Source: Thermus thermophilus HB8 (GTDB lineage Bacteria; Deinococcota; Deinococci; Deinococcales; Thermaceae). Taken from it: DNA of 64,000 nucleotides. The notes under the pieces are model-generated. The model searched no databases and had not been told where the DNA came from. It saw only the letters and a program-made list of their open reading frames with translations. The stretch covers positions 743,564-807,563 of the forward strand of contig NC_006461.1 in the NCBI RefSeq assembly GCF_000091545.1, written 5' to 3'. A program made the translations under genes and the position numbers. Of this stretch, positions 39,524-49,445 are shown piece after piece; within the stretch, counting starts at the first letter, position 1, and each line of letters starts with the position of its first letter.

Positions 39524-41197
39524 TTAGTGCTCCAGGGCCGAGCCCGCGCTCCCTTTGGGGATGCGGATCTCGTCCACCAGGCGCTGGATCTCTTCGGGAG
39601 GCGGCGGCGTGGCCCGGGAGACCAGGTAGGCCACCACGAAGTTGAGGAGCATCCCGATGGCGCCGATGCCTTCGGCGGTGATGCCGAGGATGAAGTTGGG
39701 CCAGCCCAGGTACTTGGTGCCGATGATGTAGCTGGCGGTGAAGACCAGCCCCACGATCATCCCGGCCACCGCCCCCTGCATGTTCATCCGCCGGTCAAAG
39801 ATCCCGAGGAGGATGGCGGGGAAGAAGGTGCTCGCGGCGAGCCCGAAGGCGAAGGCCACGAGCTGGGCGATGAAGGCGGGCGGGTTGATGCCGAAGGGCG
39901 CCGCCAAGACCACCACGAGGAAGATGATCACCCGGGCGATGAGGAGCTTGGTGGCCTCGGAGGCGCCTGGGTTGATGAGCCGGGTGTAGAGGTCGTGGCT
40001 GATGGCGCTGGCGATGACGATGAGGAGCCCCGCCGCCGTGGAAAGCGCCGCGGCCAGGCCCCCTGCGGCCACCAGGCCCACGATGAAGGGGGAGAGCTTG
40101 GCCACCTCCGGGGTGGAAAGGACGATGATGTCCCGGTCTATGGTCACCTCGTTGACCTGCGGGTCCCCGCTCATCTGCAAGATGCCGTCCCCGTTCTTGT
40201 CCTGAAGCTTCAGGAGACCCGTCTGCTCCCACTTCTGGACCCAGTCAATCTGGCGCACCTCCTCCACGGGCTTGTTGGCCAGGGTGTTCAGGAGGTTGTA
40301 CTTGGAGAAGACGGCCACGGCGGGGGCGGTGGTGTAGAGGAGGCCGATGAAGACCAGGGCCCAGCCCGCGCTCCAGCGGGCGTCGGAGGCCTTGGGCACC
40401 GTGTAGAAGCGGATGATCACGTGGGGCAGGCCCGCCGTCCCCACCATCAGGGTCAGGGTGATGAGGAAGACGTTGAGGGCGGAGAGGTTCTGGAAGGGGG
40501 CGACGTACTCCTTGAAGCCCAGCTCCACCTGGAGCTCGCTCAGCCGCACGGCGAAGTCGCTGAAGGTGAAGGCGAGCTGGGGGATGGGGTTGCCGGTGAG
40601 GAGGTTGGCGAGGGCGATGCCCATGATGAGGTAGGCGGTGATGAGGACCACGTACTGGGCCACCTGGGTCCAGGTGATCCCCTTCATCCCGCCCAGCACG
40701 GCGATGAAGGCGGTGACCAGCACCGCCGCCCAGATCCCCGTGGCCACGTCCACCCCCAGGTAGCGGGAGAGGACGATGCCCACACCTCGGACCTGGGGCA
40801 CGGCGTACACGAAGGAGACGAAGATGGCGGCGATCACCGCCACCACCCGGGCCAGGTTGGAGTAGTACCGGTCCCCGATGAACTCGGGCACGGTGTAACG
40901 GCCAAACTTCCTGAGGTAGGGGGCGAGGAGGAGGGCGAGGAGCACGTACCCCCCCGTCCAGCCCATGAGGTAGACGGCCCCGTCAAAGCCCAGGAAGCTG
41001 ATGAGGCCCGCCATGGAGATGTAGCTTGCCCCCGACATCCAGTCGGCGGCGGTGGCGGCCCCGTTGGCCACAGGGGGCACGCCGCGGCCCGCCACGTAGA
41101 AGCCCGCCGTTTCCCGCACCCGGGCCCAGTAGCCGATCCCGAGGTAGAGGGCGAAGCTCAGGATGACGATGGTCCAGGTCCACGCCTCAACGCTCAT
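39524..41197 (-). CDS. Sodium:solute symporter, large subunit (VC_2705/ActP-like)
   Basis: The 557-residue SLC5-fold transporter has about 13 membrane helices. Landmarks include YVAGRGVPPVANGAATAADW, SGASYISMAGLISFLGFDGA and FGRYTVPEFIGDRY. A ~70-residue hydrophilic insert near residues 300-370 contains DKNGDG, a calcium-loop-like turn. The family moves acetate or related short monocarboxylates with sodium, and the VC_2705 branch works with a DUF4212 small subunit, which is encoded just upstream. The exact substrate cannot be read from sequence. Confidence 0.9.
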   Translation of the reverse strand: MSVEAWTWTIVILSFALYLGIGYWARVRETAGFYVAGRGVPPVANGAATAADWMSGASYISMAGLISFLGFDGAVYLMGWTGGYVLLALLLAPYLRKFGRYTVPEFIGDRYYSNLARVVAVIAAIFVSFVYAVPQVRGVGIVLSRYLGVDVATGIWAAVLVTAFIAVLGGMKGITWTQVAQYVVLITAYLIMGIALANLLTGNPIPQLAFTFSDFAVRLSELQVELGFKEYVAPFQNLSALNVFLITLTLMVGTAGLPHVIIRFYTVPKASDARWSAGWALVFIGLLYTTAPAVAVFSKYNLLNTLANKPVEEVRQIDWVQKWEQTGLLKLQDKNGDGILQMSGDPQVNEVTIDRDIIVLSTPEVAKLSPFIVGLVAAGGLAAALSTAAGLLIVIASAISHDLYTRLINPGASEATKLLIARVIIFLVVVLAAPFGINPPAFIAQLVAFAFGLAASTFFPAILLGIFDRRMNMQGAVAGMIVGLVFTASYIIGTKYLGWPNFILGITAEGIGAIGMLLNFVVAYLVSRATPPPPEEIQRLVDEIRIPKGSAGSALEH

Positions 41198-41206
41198 GGT
41201 TCCCTC

Positions 41207-41464
41207 CTAGTCCGCCACGCCGTACTCCCGGTCCAAGGCCTGCATCCTGGCCGCGTAGACGAAGATCAGCACGATGAACACCCAGATGCTCCCCTGCTGG
41301 GCGATCCAGAAGCCCAAGGGTGGCCCGCCGAAGAGGCGGATGCCGTTCAGGGCGGGGGCGAGGAGGATGCCCAGCACGTAGGCCACCACCGCCCAGACCA
41401 CGAGGAGGTTCCGGATAAGGCTTAGGTTCTTGGCCCAATACGCTTCCAGGTGCTCCCGGTCCAT
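41207..41464 (-). CDS. Sodium:solute symporter small subunit (DUF4212)
   Basis: The 85-residue protein has two membrane helices. It opens MDREHLEAYWAKNLSLIRNL and ends FIVLIFVYAARMQALDREYG, the DUF4212 pattern of the small partner of VC_2705-type symporters. It is followed by the large subunit after 9 bases that contain a GGAGGG ribosome-binding site. It is the first gene of the minus-strand transcript that also carries the symporter. Confidence 0.9.
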   Translation of the reverse strand: MDREHLEAYWAKNLSLIRNLLVVWAVVAYVLGILLAPALNGIRLFGGPPLGFWIAQQGSIWVFIVLIFVYAARMQALDREYGVAD

Positions 41465-41753
41465 AAGCTCCTCCCCCCGCGAGGAAACGCCTTAGGGTTT
41501 TTCCCCATAGGTGAGGCGCCCTTCCTCGCGGTTAGGGGAAGCTTAGGGCAGGGTGAGGGAGGCGGTCAAGAAAAGCCCCTTTTGCGGCTATGCGCAAAAG
41601 GGGCGGTTTTGCTTTCCACACCGAAGCCCCCGTGCGGGGGCCTCGGGGGTCTTGGACCACCCCATGCCGACTTCTGCCCGCATGGGGGCCCCGGCAAAAA
41701 GTCCCCGGGCCCCTTAGCCAGGGTTCCGTGTTGCGGAGCCCGGGCAGGGGGGC
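41465..41753. other. 289-bp non-coding spacer with several hairpins
   Basis: No supported ORF. Besides the bidirectional terminator at 41576-41603, it contains GCCCCCG-TG-CGGGGGC (~41625-41641), CCCCATGC...GCATGGGG (~41661-41688) and GGCCCCGG...CCGGGCC (~41687-41715). On the minus strand these follow yebC. The part 41465-41575 should hold the DUF4212 promoter, but I see no convincing -35/-10 pair. Confidence 0.5.
41576..41603. terminator. Bidirectional terminator between yebC and the DUF4212 gene
   Basis: CCCCTTTTGCG (41576-41586) and CGCAAAAGGGG (41593-41603) form a perfect 11-bp stem with a 6-base loop. The plus strand continues CGGTTTTGCTTT, the minus strand CTTTTCTT. It most likely ends the yebC transcript. 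Confidence 0.8.
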
Positions 41754-42488
41754 TTAAGCCTCTACCTGGAGGCTCTCGGGGTCCAGGTTGGTGTAGACGT
41801 GCTGGACGTCGTCCAGGTCTTCCAGGGCCTCCACGAGCCGCATCACCTTCTGGGCTTCCTCCGGGGGGAGGGCGACGGTGTTCTGGGGGTGCTGCACCAC
41901 CTCCACCGCCTCCACCCGCACCCCCTTGGCCTTCAGGGCCTCGGCGATCCGGTAGGCCTCCGTGGGCTCGGTGTAGACGGTGAGGTTTTCCCCTTCCTCC
42001 TCCAGGTCCAGGGCGCCGAGCTCAATGGCCGCCTCCTGGGCCGCCTCGGTGTTCTCACAGACGACCACGCCCCGCCGCTCAAACTGCCAGGCCACGCTCC
42101 CCGTGGTGCCCAGGGAGCCCCCGTGCTTGCTGAAGACGTGGCGCACCTCGCTTGCGGTGCGGTTGCGGTTGTCGGTGAGGGCGTAGACCAGAAGGGCCAC
42201 CCCGCCGGGGGCGTACCCCTCGTAGACGATCTCCTCGTACTGCTCGGCGCCTTCCCCGCCGCCTTGGAGCTTCTGCAGGAGGCGCTCAATGTTCTCCATG
42301 GGCACGTCGTCGGCCCGGGCGGCCTCAATGGCGTTTCTCAGCTGGACATTGGCCTCGGGGTAAGGGCTTCCCCCGGCGCGGGCCGCCGCCTGGATGGCCC
42401 GCAGGTGCTTGGAGATGAGCTTGCCGCGCTTCAGGTCGTTCGCGGCCTTCTTGCGCTTAATCTGAGCCCATTTGCTGTGACCGGCCAT
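41754..42488 (-). CDS. yebC: YebC/PmpR-family protein
   Basis: The 244-residue protein has the strictly conserved start MAGHSKWAQIKRKKAANDLK. It also has the acidic central domain (YEEIVYEGYAPGGVALLVYA and NRNRTASEVRHVFSKHGGSL) and the C-terminal VYTNLD segment. Family members bind DNA or, for some, help ribosomes with proline-rich stalls. TATAAT at 42494-42499 gives a 5' leader of about 7-14 bases with AGGTG. Its first 32 bases overlap the end of the upstream antiporter gene. Confidence 0.93.
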   Translation of the reverse strand: MAGHSKWAQIKRKKAANDLKRGKLISKHLRAIQAAARAGGSPYPEANVQLRNAIEAARADDVPMENIERLLQKLQGGGEGAEQYEEIVYEGYAPGGVALLVYALTDNRNRTASEVRHVFSKHGGSLGTTGSVAWQFERRGVVVCENTEAAQEAAIELGALDLEEEGENLTVYTEPTEAYRIAEALKAKGVRVEAVEVVQHPQNTVALPPEEAQKVMRLVEALEDLDDVQHVYTNLDPESLQVEA

Positions 42489-44004
42489 AGTTCACCTTAC
42501 CCATTATAGCGAGGCTCTCCAGGACCCGCTCCCCAAGCCTTTCCCCCGCTTCTTGGAACGGATGGAAGATGAGGTGGGCCCCTTCCTGGGCCAGCACGGG
42601 GTCCTCCTCGGGGAAGTAGCTGGTGGCGGCCACAAGCCCCTGGAAGCCCCGCTCCTTGAGCCAGCGGGCGGCGAGGGCCTTGGCCTCCAGGTCCGGCAGG
42701 GCGAGGACCACGGCCTTGAGCCCCCTGAGGTCCAGCCTTTCCCAGAGCTCCGGGTCCTCGGCGTCGCCGTAGAGGACCCGGCGCCCCTTTTCCCGGTGCC
42801 TTTCCACCTTGGCGGGGTCGGCGTCCAGGCCCACGGGGGACTCCCCTTGGGCCTCGAGGACCCGGTAGACGGCGTCCCCCGTCCGCCCCATGCCCACCAC
42901 GAGCACCGTGCCCTCGAGGCGCTCGGGCTCCGCGTCGGGATGGCTCCCCGGGCGCTCCAGGCGGAGGAGGAAGGGCTCTAGGCGTTTGTATAGGGTGTGG
43001 CTGTAACGGGCGAGCGGGGCGGACAGGGCCATGGAGAGGGCCACCGCCAAGGCCAGGGCGGAGAGGTCGGTGAAAAGGCCCGCCCGCTCCAGGGCCACCC
43101 CCACGATGAGGGCGAACTCGGAGTGGTTGCCCAGGTACATCCCCGCCACGAAGGCGGTGCGGGCCCGGTAGCCCACGAGGAGGAGGACGAGGAAGAAGAG
43201 GGGGGCCTTGAGGAGGGAGAGGAGGGTCAGGCCCGCGGCGAGGCCCAGGTCAAGGCCCTGAAGCCCCTCCCTCAGGCCGATGTCCAGGAAGAAGGCCACG
43301 AGGAAGGCCTCCTTGAGCGACCAGAGCCCCTTGGTGAGCTCGGCGCTCTTGGCGTGGCCCGAGAGGAGGGCCCCGGTGAAGAGGGCGCCGAGCTCGGGGG
43401 AAAGCCCCACATGCTGGAAAAGCTCGCCGCTTCCCAGGGCCATGCCCAGGCCGAAGAGGACGAGGAGCTCCTCGTGGCCGCTCTTCTCCAGAAGCCAGGC
43501 CACCCCCTGGCGGAGGAGAGGGAAGAGGAGGACGAGGGCGGCCCAGGGGCTCACCCCCTCGCCCCCGTAGAGGGTGAGGAGGCCCACGGCCACCAGGTCC
43601 TGGAAGACCAGGATCCCGAGGGCGATCCTCCCGTGGTAGGAGGTGAGCTCCTTCTTGTCCTCCAGGACCTTGGCCACCAGGACCGTGCTGGAGAAGCCGA
43701 GGGCGATGGCCAGGGGAAGGTTTTTCGTGTAGAGGAAGGCGAGGGTGGCGAAGAGGCCGAGGTGGAGGCCCCCCGAGAGGAGGACCCTGGGGTCCAGGAG
43801 GTCCTTCAGGCGGAGCTTCAGCCCCACGCTGAAGAGGAGGAGGAGGACCCCGATCTCGGCGATCTGGTGGAGGAAGGCCGTCCCCCGGATGCCGGTTCCC
43901 GCGAGAAGGAACCCGGCAACCAGGTAGCCCACGAGGGGGGGGAGGGCGAGGCGGCTCGCCAGGAGGCCCAAGGCGAAGGCGGCGGTCACCCAAAGCGCTT
44001 CCAC
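42457..44004 (-). CDS. CPA2-family cation:proton antiporter with TrkA-N (RCK) domain
   Basis: The 515-residue protein has about 12 membrane helices (residues ~1-365), including LVAKVLEDKKELTSYHGRIALG-type and LGILVFQDLVAVGLL segments with the paired acidic residue typical of KefB/C. A C-terminal RCK domain follows (GTVLVVGMGRTGDAVYRVLE; nucleotide loop GxGxxG at ~375-380). It likely exchanges K+ or Na+ for H+ under NAD(H) or ligand control. The GTG start lies 6 bases after the extended -10 TGG-TACCCT (44011-44019). Confidence 0.87.
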   Translation of the reverse strand: MEALWVTAAFALGLLASRLALPPLVGYLVAGFLLAGTGIRGTAFLHQIAEIGVLLLLFSVGLKLRLKDLLDPRVLLSGGLHLGLFATLAFLYTKNLPLAIALGFSSTVLVAKVLEDKKELTSYHGRIALGILVFQDLVAVGLLTLYGGEGVSPWAALVLLFPLLRQGVAWLLEKSGHEELLVLFGLGMALGSGELFQHVGLSPELGALFTGALLSGHAKSAELTKGLWSLKEAFLVAFFLDIGLREGLQGLDLGLAAGLTLLSLLKAPLFFLVLLLVGYRARTAFVAGMYLGNHSEFALIVGVALERAGLFTDLSALALAVALSMALSAPLARYSHTLYKRLEPFLLRLERPGSHPDAEPERLEGTVLVVGMGRTGDAVYRVLEAQGESPVGLDADPAKVERHREKGRRVLYGDAEDPELWERLDLRGLKAVVLALPDLEAKALAARWLKERGFQGLVAATSYFPEEDPVLAQEGAHLIFHPFQEAGERLGERVLESLAIMGKVNYGRSQQMGSD

Positions 44005-44046
44005 GCTTTCAGGGTACCAGACGCCTTTCCCGGCCTCCTTAAGGCG

Positions 44047-44682
44047 CTACTCTGCCTTGGCCAAGGCCTCGTCCAGGAGCCGCTTCCACTCCTCGTAGGG
44101 GAGGAAGCCCGTGTGCTTTTCCCCGGCGATGAAGAAGGTGGGGGTGCCGGTGAGGCCGAGGTCGGTGGCGAGCTTCTGGTCGGCGAGGACCTCCTCCCGG
44201 TGCCGGCCCGAGGCGAGGCAGGCCGCGAAGGCCCCTTCCTCCAGGCCGATCTGGCCCGCCAGGTCCACGAGGTACCGGTCCAAGGCCTCCCCCGTGAGGT
44301 TTCCCCAGCCCGCCGCCGCCCGGAAGAGGACCTCGTGGTAATCGTAGTAGCGTCCCTGCTCGGCGGCGCAGGCCGCGGCCTCGCTCGCCCGGATCACGTT
44401 CGCCTGCCCGGGGAAGGGGAAGTCGCGGAAGAGGTAGCGCACCTTCCCCGTGTCGATGTACTCCGCCTTGAGCCGGGGGAGGACGTTTAGGGCGTGGTTT
44501 TGGCAGTGGGGGCAGAGGTAGTTGGAGAAGTCCACGACCACGACGGGGGCGTCCTCCCGCCCCAGGGCGAAACGGGCCCCTTCCGCCGGGTCCAGCCCTG
44601 CCTTGCCCTTGGGCCCCCAGAGGATCCAGCCGAGGCCCAGGAGGGCGAGTCCCAGCACCACGAGAACGATCGCGCGCGGCAT
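44047..44682 (-). CDS. DsbA-family membrane-anchored thiol oxidoreductase
   Basis: The 211-residue protein has an N-terminal membrane helix (residues ~4-22) followed by a thioredoxin fold with helical insert. The CPHC active site is at residues 57-60 (FSNYLCPHCQNHAL) and the cis-Pro loop is GTPTFFIAGE. A second Cys pair (AAACAAEQ..., FAACLASG) is also present. It faces the periplasm and introduces or shuffles disulfides. The ATG lies 6 bases after the extended -10 TGG-TAGAGT (44689-44697). Confidence 0.88.
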   Translation of the reverse strand: MPRAIVLVVLGLALLGLGWILWGPKGKAGLDPAEGARFALGREDAPVVVVDFSNYLCPHCQNHALNVLPRLKAEYIDTGKVRYLFRDFPFPGQANVIRASEAAACAAEQGRYYDYHEVLFRAAAGWGNLTGEALDRYLVDLAGQIGLEEGAFAACLASGRHREEVLADQKLATDLGLTGTPTFFIAGEKHTGFLPYEEWKRLLDEALAKAE

Positions 44683-44729
44683 GGGGTTACTCTACCACGT
44701 GCGGCCTGGCCGCGGAGGGCGTCGTCCCA

Positions 44730-44754
44730 CCCCCCGGAAAAAGTTCCCGGGGGG
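44730..44754. terminator. Hairpin downstream of speE
   Basis: CCCCCCGG (44730-44737) pairs with CCGGGGGG (44747-44754) around a loop carrying five T on the minus strand. A second stem, GGGCCAG...CTGGCCC, lies about 12 bases further into the speE side. They probably end the speD-speE transcript, although there is no T-tract outside the stem. Confidence 0.5.
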
Positions 44755-44812
44755 CTTCCCCGGGCCAGCCGTTCTGGCCCAAGGAGCCCCCCGCGACCCC
44801 TTGCCGGAGAGG

Positions 44813-46170
<1,358 letters not shown>

Positions 46171-46212
46171 AAGCGCCTATCATAGCCCCCCGGGGGAGGG
46201 GGGGCAAGCCCT

Positions 46213-48807
46213 TTAGCCGAAGAAGTCCTTGAGCTGGTCCTTGGTGACGAGGACCTCCCGGGGTTTGGAGCCCCGGGGCGGGCCCACGATGCCCATGGCC
46301 TCGAGGGCGTCCATGAGCTTCCCCGCGCGGGCGTGGCCGATGGAAAGCCGCCTCTGCAGGCGGCTCACCGAGCCGTACCCCTCCTCCACCACGATCTCCG
46401 CCGCCTTCTTCAAGAGGGGGTCGGAGAAGTCCACCTCCCCCGGCCCTCCCCCCTCCACGGCCTTCGGGGGCTCAAAGTCGGCGCCGTAGGCCTCGGCGAA
46501 GCGGTCCTCGTAGCTTTGGCCCCGGAGGAAGCCCGCCACCCGGGCCACCTCCTCCTCGGAGACGTAGGGCACCTGGAGGCGCACGGGCTTGGGCAGGCCC
46601 GGTTGGTGGAAGAGGGCGTCCCCCTGGCCGATGAGCCTTTCCGCCCCCTGGGCGTCCAGGATGGTGCGGGAGTCAAACCCGCTGGAGACGGCAAAGGCCA
46701 GGCGGGCGGGGATGTTCACCTTGATCAGGGAGGTGAGGATGTCCACGCTGGGCCGCTGGGTGGCGAGGATGAGGTGCATCCCCGTGGCCCGGGCCATCTG
46801 GGCCAGGCGCAGAATGGCCGCCTCCACCTCCTTGGGGGCGGTCATCATCAGGTCGGCGAGCTCGTCCACCACGATGACCAGGTAGGGCAGGGCCTCCTCG
46901 GGCCCCACCTTGGCGTTGTACTGCTCCAGGTTCCGGGCCCCCACCTGGCTCATCAGGCGGTAGCGCCGTTCCATGTGGGCCACCGCCCCCTGCAGGACCC
47001 CTGCGGCCTCCTCCGGGCTCGTGACCACGGGGCGGACCAGGTGGGGGATGCCCTCGTAGGGGGTGAGCTCCACCATCTTGGGGTCAATGAGGAGGAGGCG
47101 CAAGGTCGTGGGCAGGTGTTTGAAGAGGAGGCTGTGGAGGAGGACGTTGATGGCCACGCTCTTTCCGCTTCCCGTGGAGCCGGCGATGAGGAGGTGGGGC
47201 ATTTTGGCGAGGTCCTTCACCCAGATCTCCCCTTCTATGCTCTTCCCCAGGACCAGGGGGAGGAGGGCTTTGGCGTTTTGGAAGGCGGGGGAGAGGACGG
47301 CCTCGGAGAGGCGGACGAGCTCCCGCTTGGGGTTGGGCACCTCGAGGCCCACGGTGTTCTTGCCGGGGATGGGGGCCTCTATCCGCACCGCCCCCACCGC
47401 CAGGGCCCGGGCCAGGTCGTTCTGCAGGCTCTGGATCCGGCTGATCTTCTCCCCCGGGGCGGGGAGGATCTCGTACCGGGTGACGCTGGGCCCCCGGGCG
47501 TGGCCCACCACCTCGGCCTGGACGCCGAAGTGCCGGAGGGTTTCGGCGATGGTGCGCTTGAGCCGCTCGGCCTCCTCCTCCAAAGCCCGGCTCCGCTCCT
47601 TGGGCTCGGGGGGGTCCAGGAGGTCGGGGGTGGGGAGGGCGAGCAGGCCCGGGGCGGGCGCGGGGGGCGGGGAGGGGGCAGGCGCAGGCGGGGGGGCGGG
47701 CCTTTCCGGCTCGGGGAAGACGAGGTCCAGGTCAAAGGCCTCGGGCTCGGGCTCAGGGGCCTGGGCGGGCGCGGGCGGGGGGCTTTGGGTGAGGAGGGCC
47801 CGGAGGCCTTCCTGCTGCCTTTGGGGGTTGGCCTCGAGGAAGGCGAGCCAGCGGGAGAGCTCGTCAAAGCGGGCCTCCAGGTCCTCCAGAAGCCCCGCCA
47901 CCTCCTCCCAGCGGGCGCGCCGCTCCTCCCTTAGCCTCCGGGCGCGGAGCAGGCCGGAAAGGGTGGGGGAGAGGGCAGGGAGGGCGGAGAGGGCCGCGAT
48001 CCGGGCGGCGAGGGCCGAGGCCTCGAGGAGGAGGGCCGCCCGGCGCTCCTCCAGGGCGTCCCGCAAGGGGCCTTCCCCGGGCACGGGGGCCTTCAGGGCC
48101 TGGAGGAGGGCCTGGACGCGGGGCTCCAGGGGCCTTTGGTCCTCCCGCATCCTCCTGGCGTACTCCTCCACCCGCTCCCGCACGAAGTCCCGGAGGGCCT
48201 CCTCCACCTTGGGAAGCTCCTCGGGGGCGAGGCTTTGCGCGAGGGCCTTCAGGGCGGTGTGTTCCGGGTAGAGGCGGGCGAGGAGGCCGAGCCGCCGCCT
48301 GAGGGCCAGGCGGCGGAGGCCCAGCCGGGCCCGGCGCACGAGCCCCACCCCGAGGACGAGCCCCCGGCGGAGGAGGTCCCAAGGGGGCCTTCCCCGCCAG
48401 AGGTCCACCAGGGCGAGGGCGGCGAGGAGGGGCAAGGCGAGGCCGGGCCAGCCGAGCCAGGCCTCCAGCCCGGCCCGCATCCCGGCCCCCAGGCGTCCCC
48501 CCAGCGCCTCCCCCAGGAGGGGAAGGAGGGCGAAGGCCACCAGGTAGGCGAAGAGGAGGTGGCGGAGGAACCCCTTGAGGGGGCGGCCCCGGTAGACGAG
48601 GTAGGCCAGGGCGAGGAGGCCCAGGGGGGTGAGGTAGGCGGGAAGCCCCAAGGCCCCGTAGAAGGCCTCCCGCAAGAAATCCCCCACGGCCCCCGTCCCC
48701 GGGAGGAAGCCCGAGGCCAGGAAGAGGGCGAAGGCGCCGAGGAGGAGGGCCCGGGTCTCCCCGCTCCGGTTGGGCTTGTTGCGCTTGGCCGCGCCTCGCT
48801 TGGCCAT
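46213..48807 (-). CDS. ftsK: DNA translocase FtsK
   Basis: The 864-residue pump clears chromosomes at division. Four N-terminal membrane helices span residues ~22-145. A helical, Arg/Glu-rich linker and a Pro/Ala-rich stretch (~360-395) follow. The motor (~410-780) has Walker A GSTGSGKSVAINVLL, Walker B LLLIDPKMVEL and the ATQRPSVDILTSLIK segment; the gamma winged helix (RLQRRLSIGHARAGKLMDAL) closes it. I chose ATG 48807: TATAAT (48815-48820) lies 7 bases upstream and overlaps the alternative ATG at 48816. Confidence 0.93.
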   Translation of the reverse strand: MAKRGAAKRNKPNRSGETRALLLGAFALFLASGFLPGTGAVGDFLREAFYGALGLPAYLTPLGLLALAYLVYRGRPLKGFLRHLLFAYLVAFALLPLLGEALGGRLGAGMRAGLEAWLGWPGLALPLLAALALVDLWRGRPPWDLLRRGLVLGVGLVRRARLGLRRLALRRRLGLLARLYPEHTALKALAQSLAPEELPKVEEALRDFVRERVEEYARRMREDQRPLEPRVQALLQALKAPVPGEGPLRDALEERRAALLLEASALAARIAALSALPALSPTLSGLLRARRLREERRARWEEVAGLLEDLEARFDELSRWLAFLEANPQRQQEGLRALLTQSPPPAPAQAPEPEPEAFDLDLVFPEPERPAPPPAPAPSPPPAPAPGLLALPTPDLLDPPEPKERSRALEEEAERLKRTIAETLRHFGVQAEVVGHARGPSVTRYEILPAPGEKISRIQSLQNDLARALAVGAVRIEAPIPGKNTVGLEVPNPKRELVRLSEAVLSPAFQNAKALLPLVLGKSIEGEIWVKDLAKMPHLLIAGSTGSGKSVAINVLLHSLLFKHLPTTLRLLLIDPKMVELTPYEGIPHLVRPVVTSPEEAAGVLQGAVAHMERRYRLMSQVGARNLEQYNAKVGPEEALPYLVIVVDELADLMMTAPKEVEAAILRLAQMARATGMHLILATQRPSVDILTSLIKVNIPARLAFAVSSGFDSRTILDAQGAERLIGQGDALFHQPGLPKPVRLQVPYVSEEEVARVAGFLRGQSYEDRFAEAYGADFEPPKAVEGGGPGEVDFSDPLLKKAAEIVVEEGYGSVSRLQRRLSIGHARAGKLMDALEAMGIVGPPRGSKPREVLVTKDQLKDFFG

Positions 48808-48814
48808 CAGAGGC

Positions 48815-48840
48815 ATTATAGGGGGGCAGGCCGCCCCCCT
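48815..48840 (-). promoter_or_regulatory. Fused ompH hairpin and ftsK -10 element
   Basis: AGGGGGGC (minus, 48833-48840) pairs with GCCCCCCT (48820-48827) over 8 bp around GGCCT. The final T of the stem is the first base of TATAAT (48815-48820), the -10 for ftsK. A stem following ompH thus runs into the next promoter. Confidence 0.6.
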
Positions 48841-48856
48841 ATTGGGCCTTGGGCCG

Positions 48857-49348
48857 CTAGCGCTTGAGCTCCTGGATCACCGCCTGGGTCAGGTCCGTGT
48901 CCTCGTCGGCGTAGACCACGAGCCCCGACTGGGCCGCCACCTGGCGGCTCATCACCACGGAGAAGCCCTGGGCCTTGGCCACCTTGGCGATGGCCTTGTC
49001 CACGTCCTCGAGGATGGGCTTGAGCACCTGGTTCTGCCGGTCCTGCCACTTCTTGAGGGTGGCCTGGTAGGTCTTGGCCAAGGCCTCGTAGTCCTGGCGC
49101 TCCTTGGCCGTGGCCTGGCCCGCGCGCACCTTCTCGTCCAGGGGCTTGAGCTTCTCCTCCAGGGGGGCGAGCTCCTTGCGGGCCTGGGACTGGACCTCCT
49201 GGATCTTCTTGTAGTCGGGGTGGGCCTGGACCAGGGCGTCCGCGTCCACGAAGCCCACGCGGCTTGCCACCGTCTTGTTCTGGGCCAGCATCGGGGTGAG
49301 GAGGGCGCCGAGGGCGAGGAGGACGCCGATCAAGGGTAGCCTCTTCAT
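48857..49348 (-). CDS. OmpH/Skp-family periplasmic chaperone
   Basis: The 163-residue protein has a signal peptide (residues 1-~22, LIGVLLALGALLTPMLAQ). A Skp-type long coiled coil follows (~40-125, ARKELAPLEEKLKPLDEKVR and neighbours), flanked by the small beta core (RVGFVDADALVQAHPDYKKI and GFSVVMSRQVAAQSGLVVYA). It holds unfolded outer-membrane proteins, fitting the many beta-barrel genes here. A TAAGCT element lies 7 bases before the ATG. Confidence 0.9.
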   Translation of the reverse strand: MKRLPLIGVLLALGALLTPMLAQNKTVASRVGFVDADALVQAHPDYKKIQEVQSQARKELAPLEEKLKPLDEKVRAGQATAKERQDYEALAKTYQATLKKWQDRQNQVLKPILEDVDKAIAKVAKAQGFSVVMSRQVAAQSGLVVYADEDTDLTQAVIQELKR

Positions 49349-49445
49349 GCCGCCAAGCTTAGCCTCTTTGGGTGAAGGGCTTGTGAGAGAAAGGTCTATG
49401 GCGGGCTTAGGCCAAACCCGTTAGGCTTGGCCTCGGAGGTTCGGT

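Noticed and set aside
44683..44812. Small structured RNA gene between speE and the DsbA-like gene
   Set aside because: The paired segments are explained as terminator stems after speE; no promoter or conserved RNA motif (such as the SRP or RNase P core) is seen.
49409..49433. AGGCCAA...TTGGCCT as a definite operator
   Set aside because: A 7-bp inverted repeat of GC-rich sequence is not rare here and no promoter could be placed with confidence; mentioned only in the gene entry.
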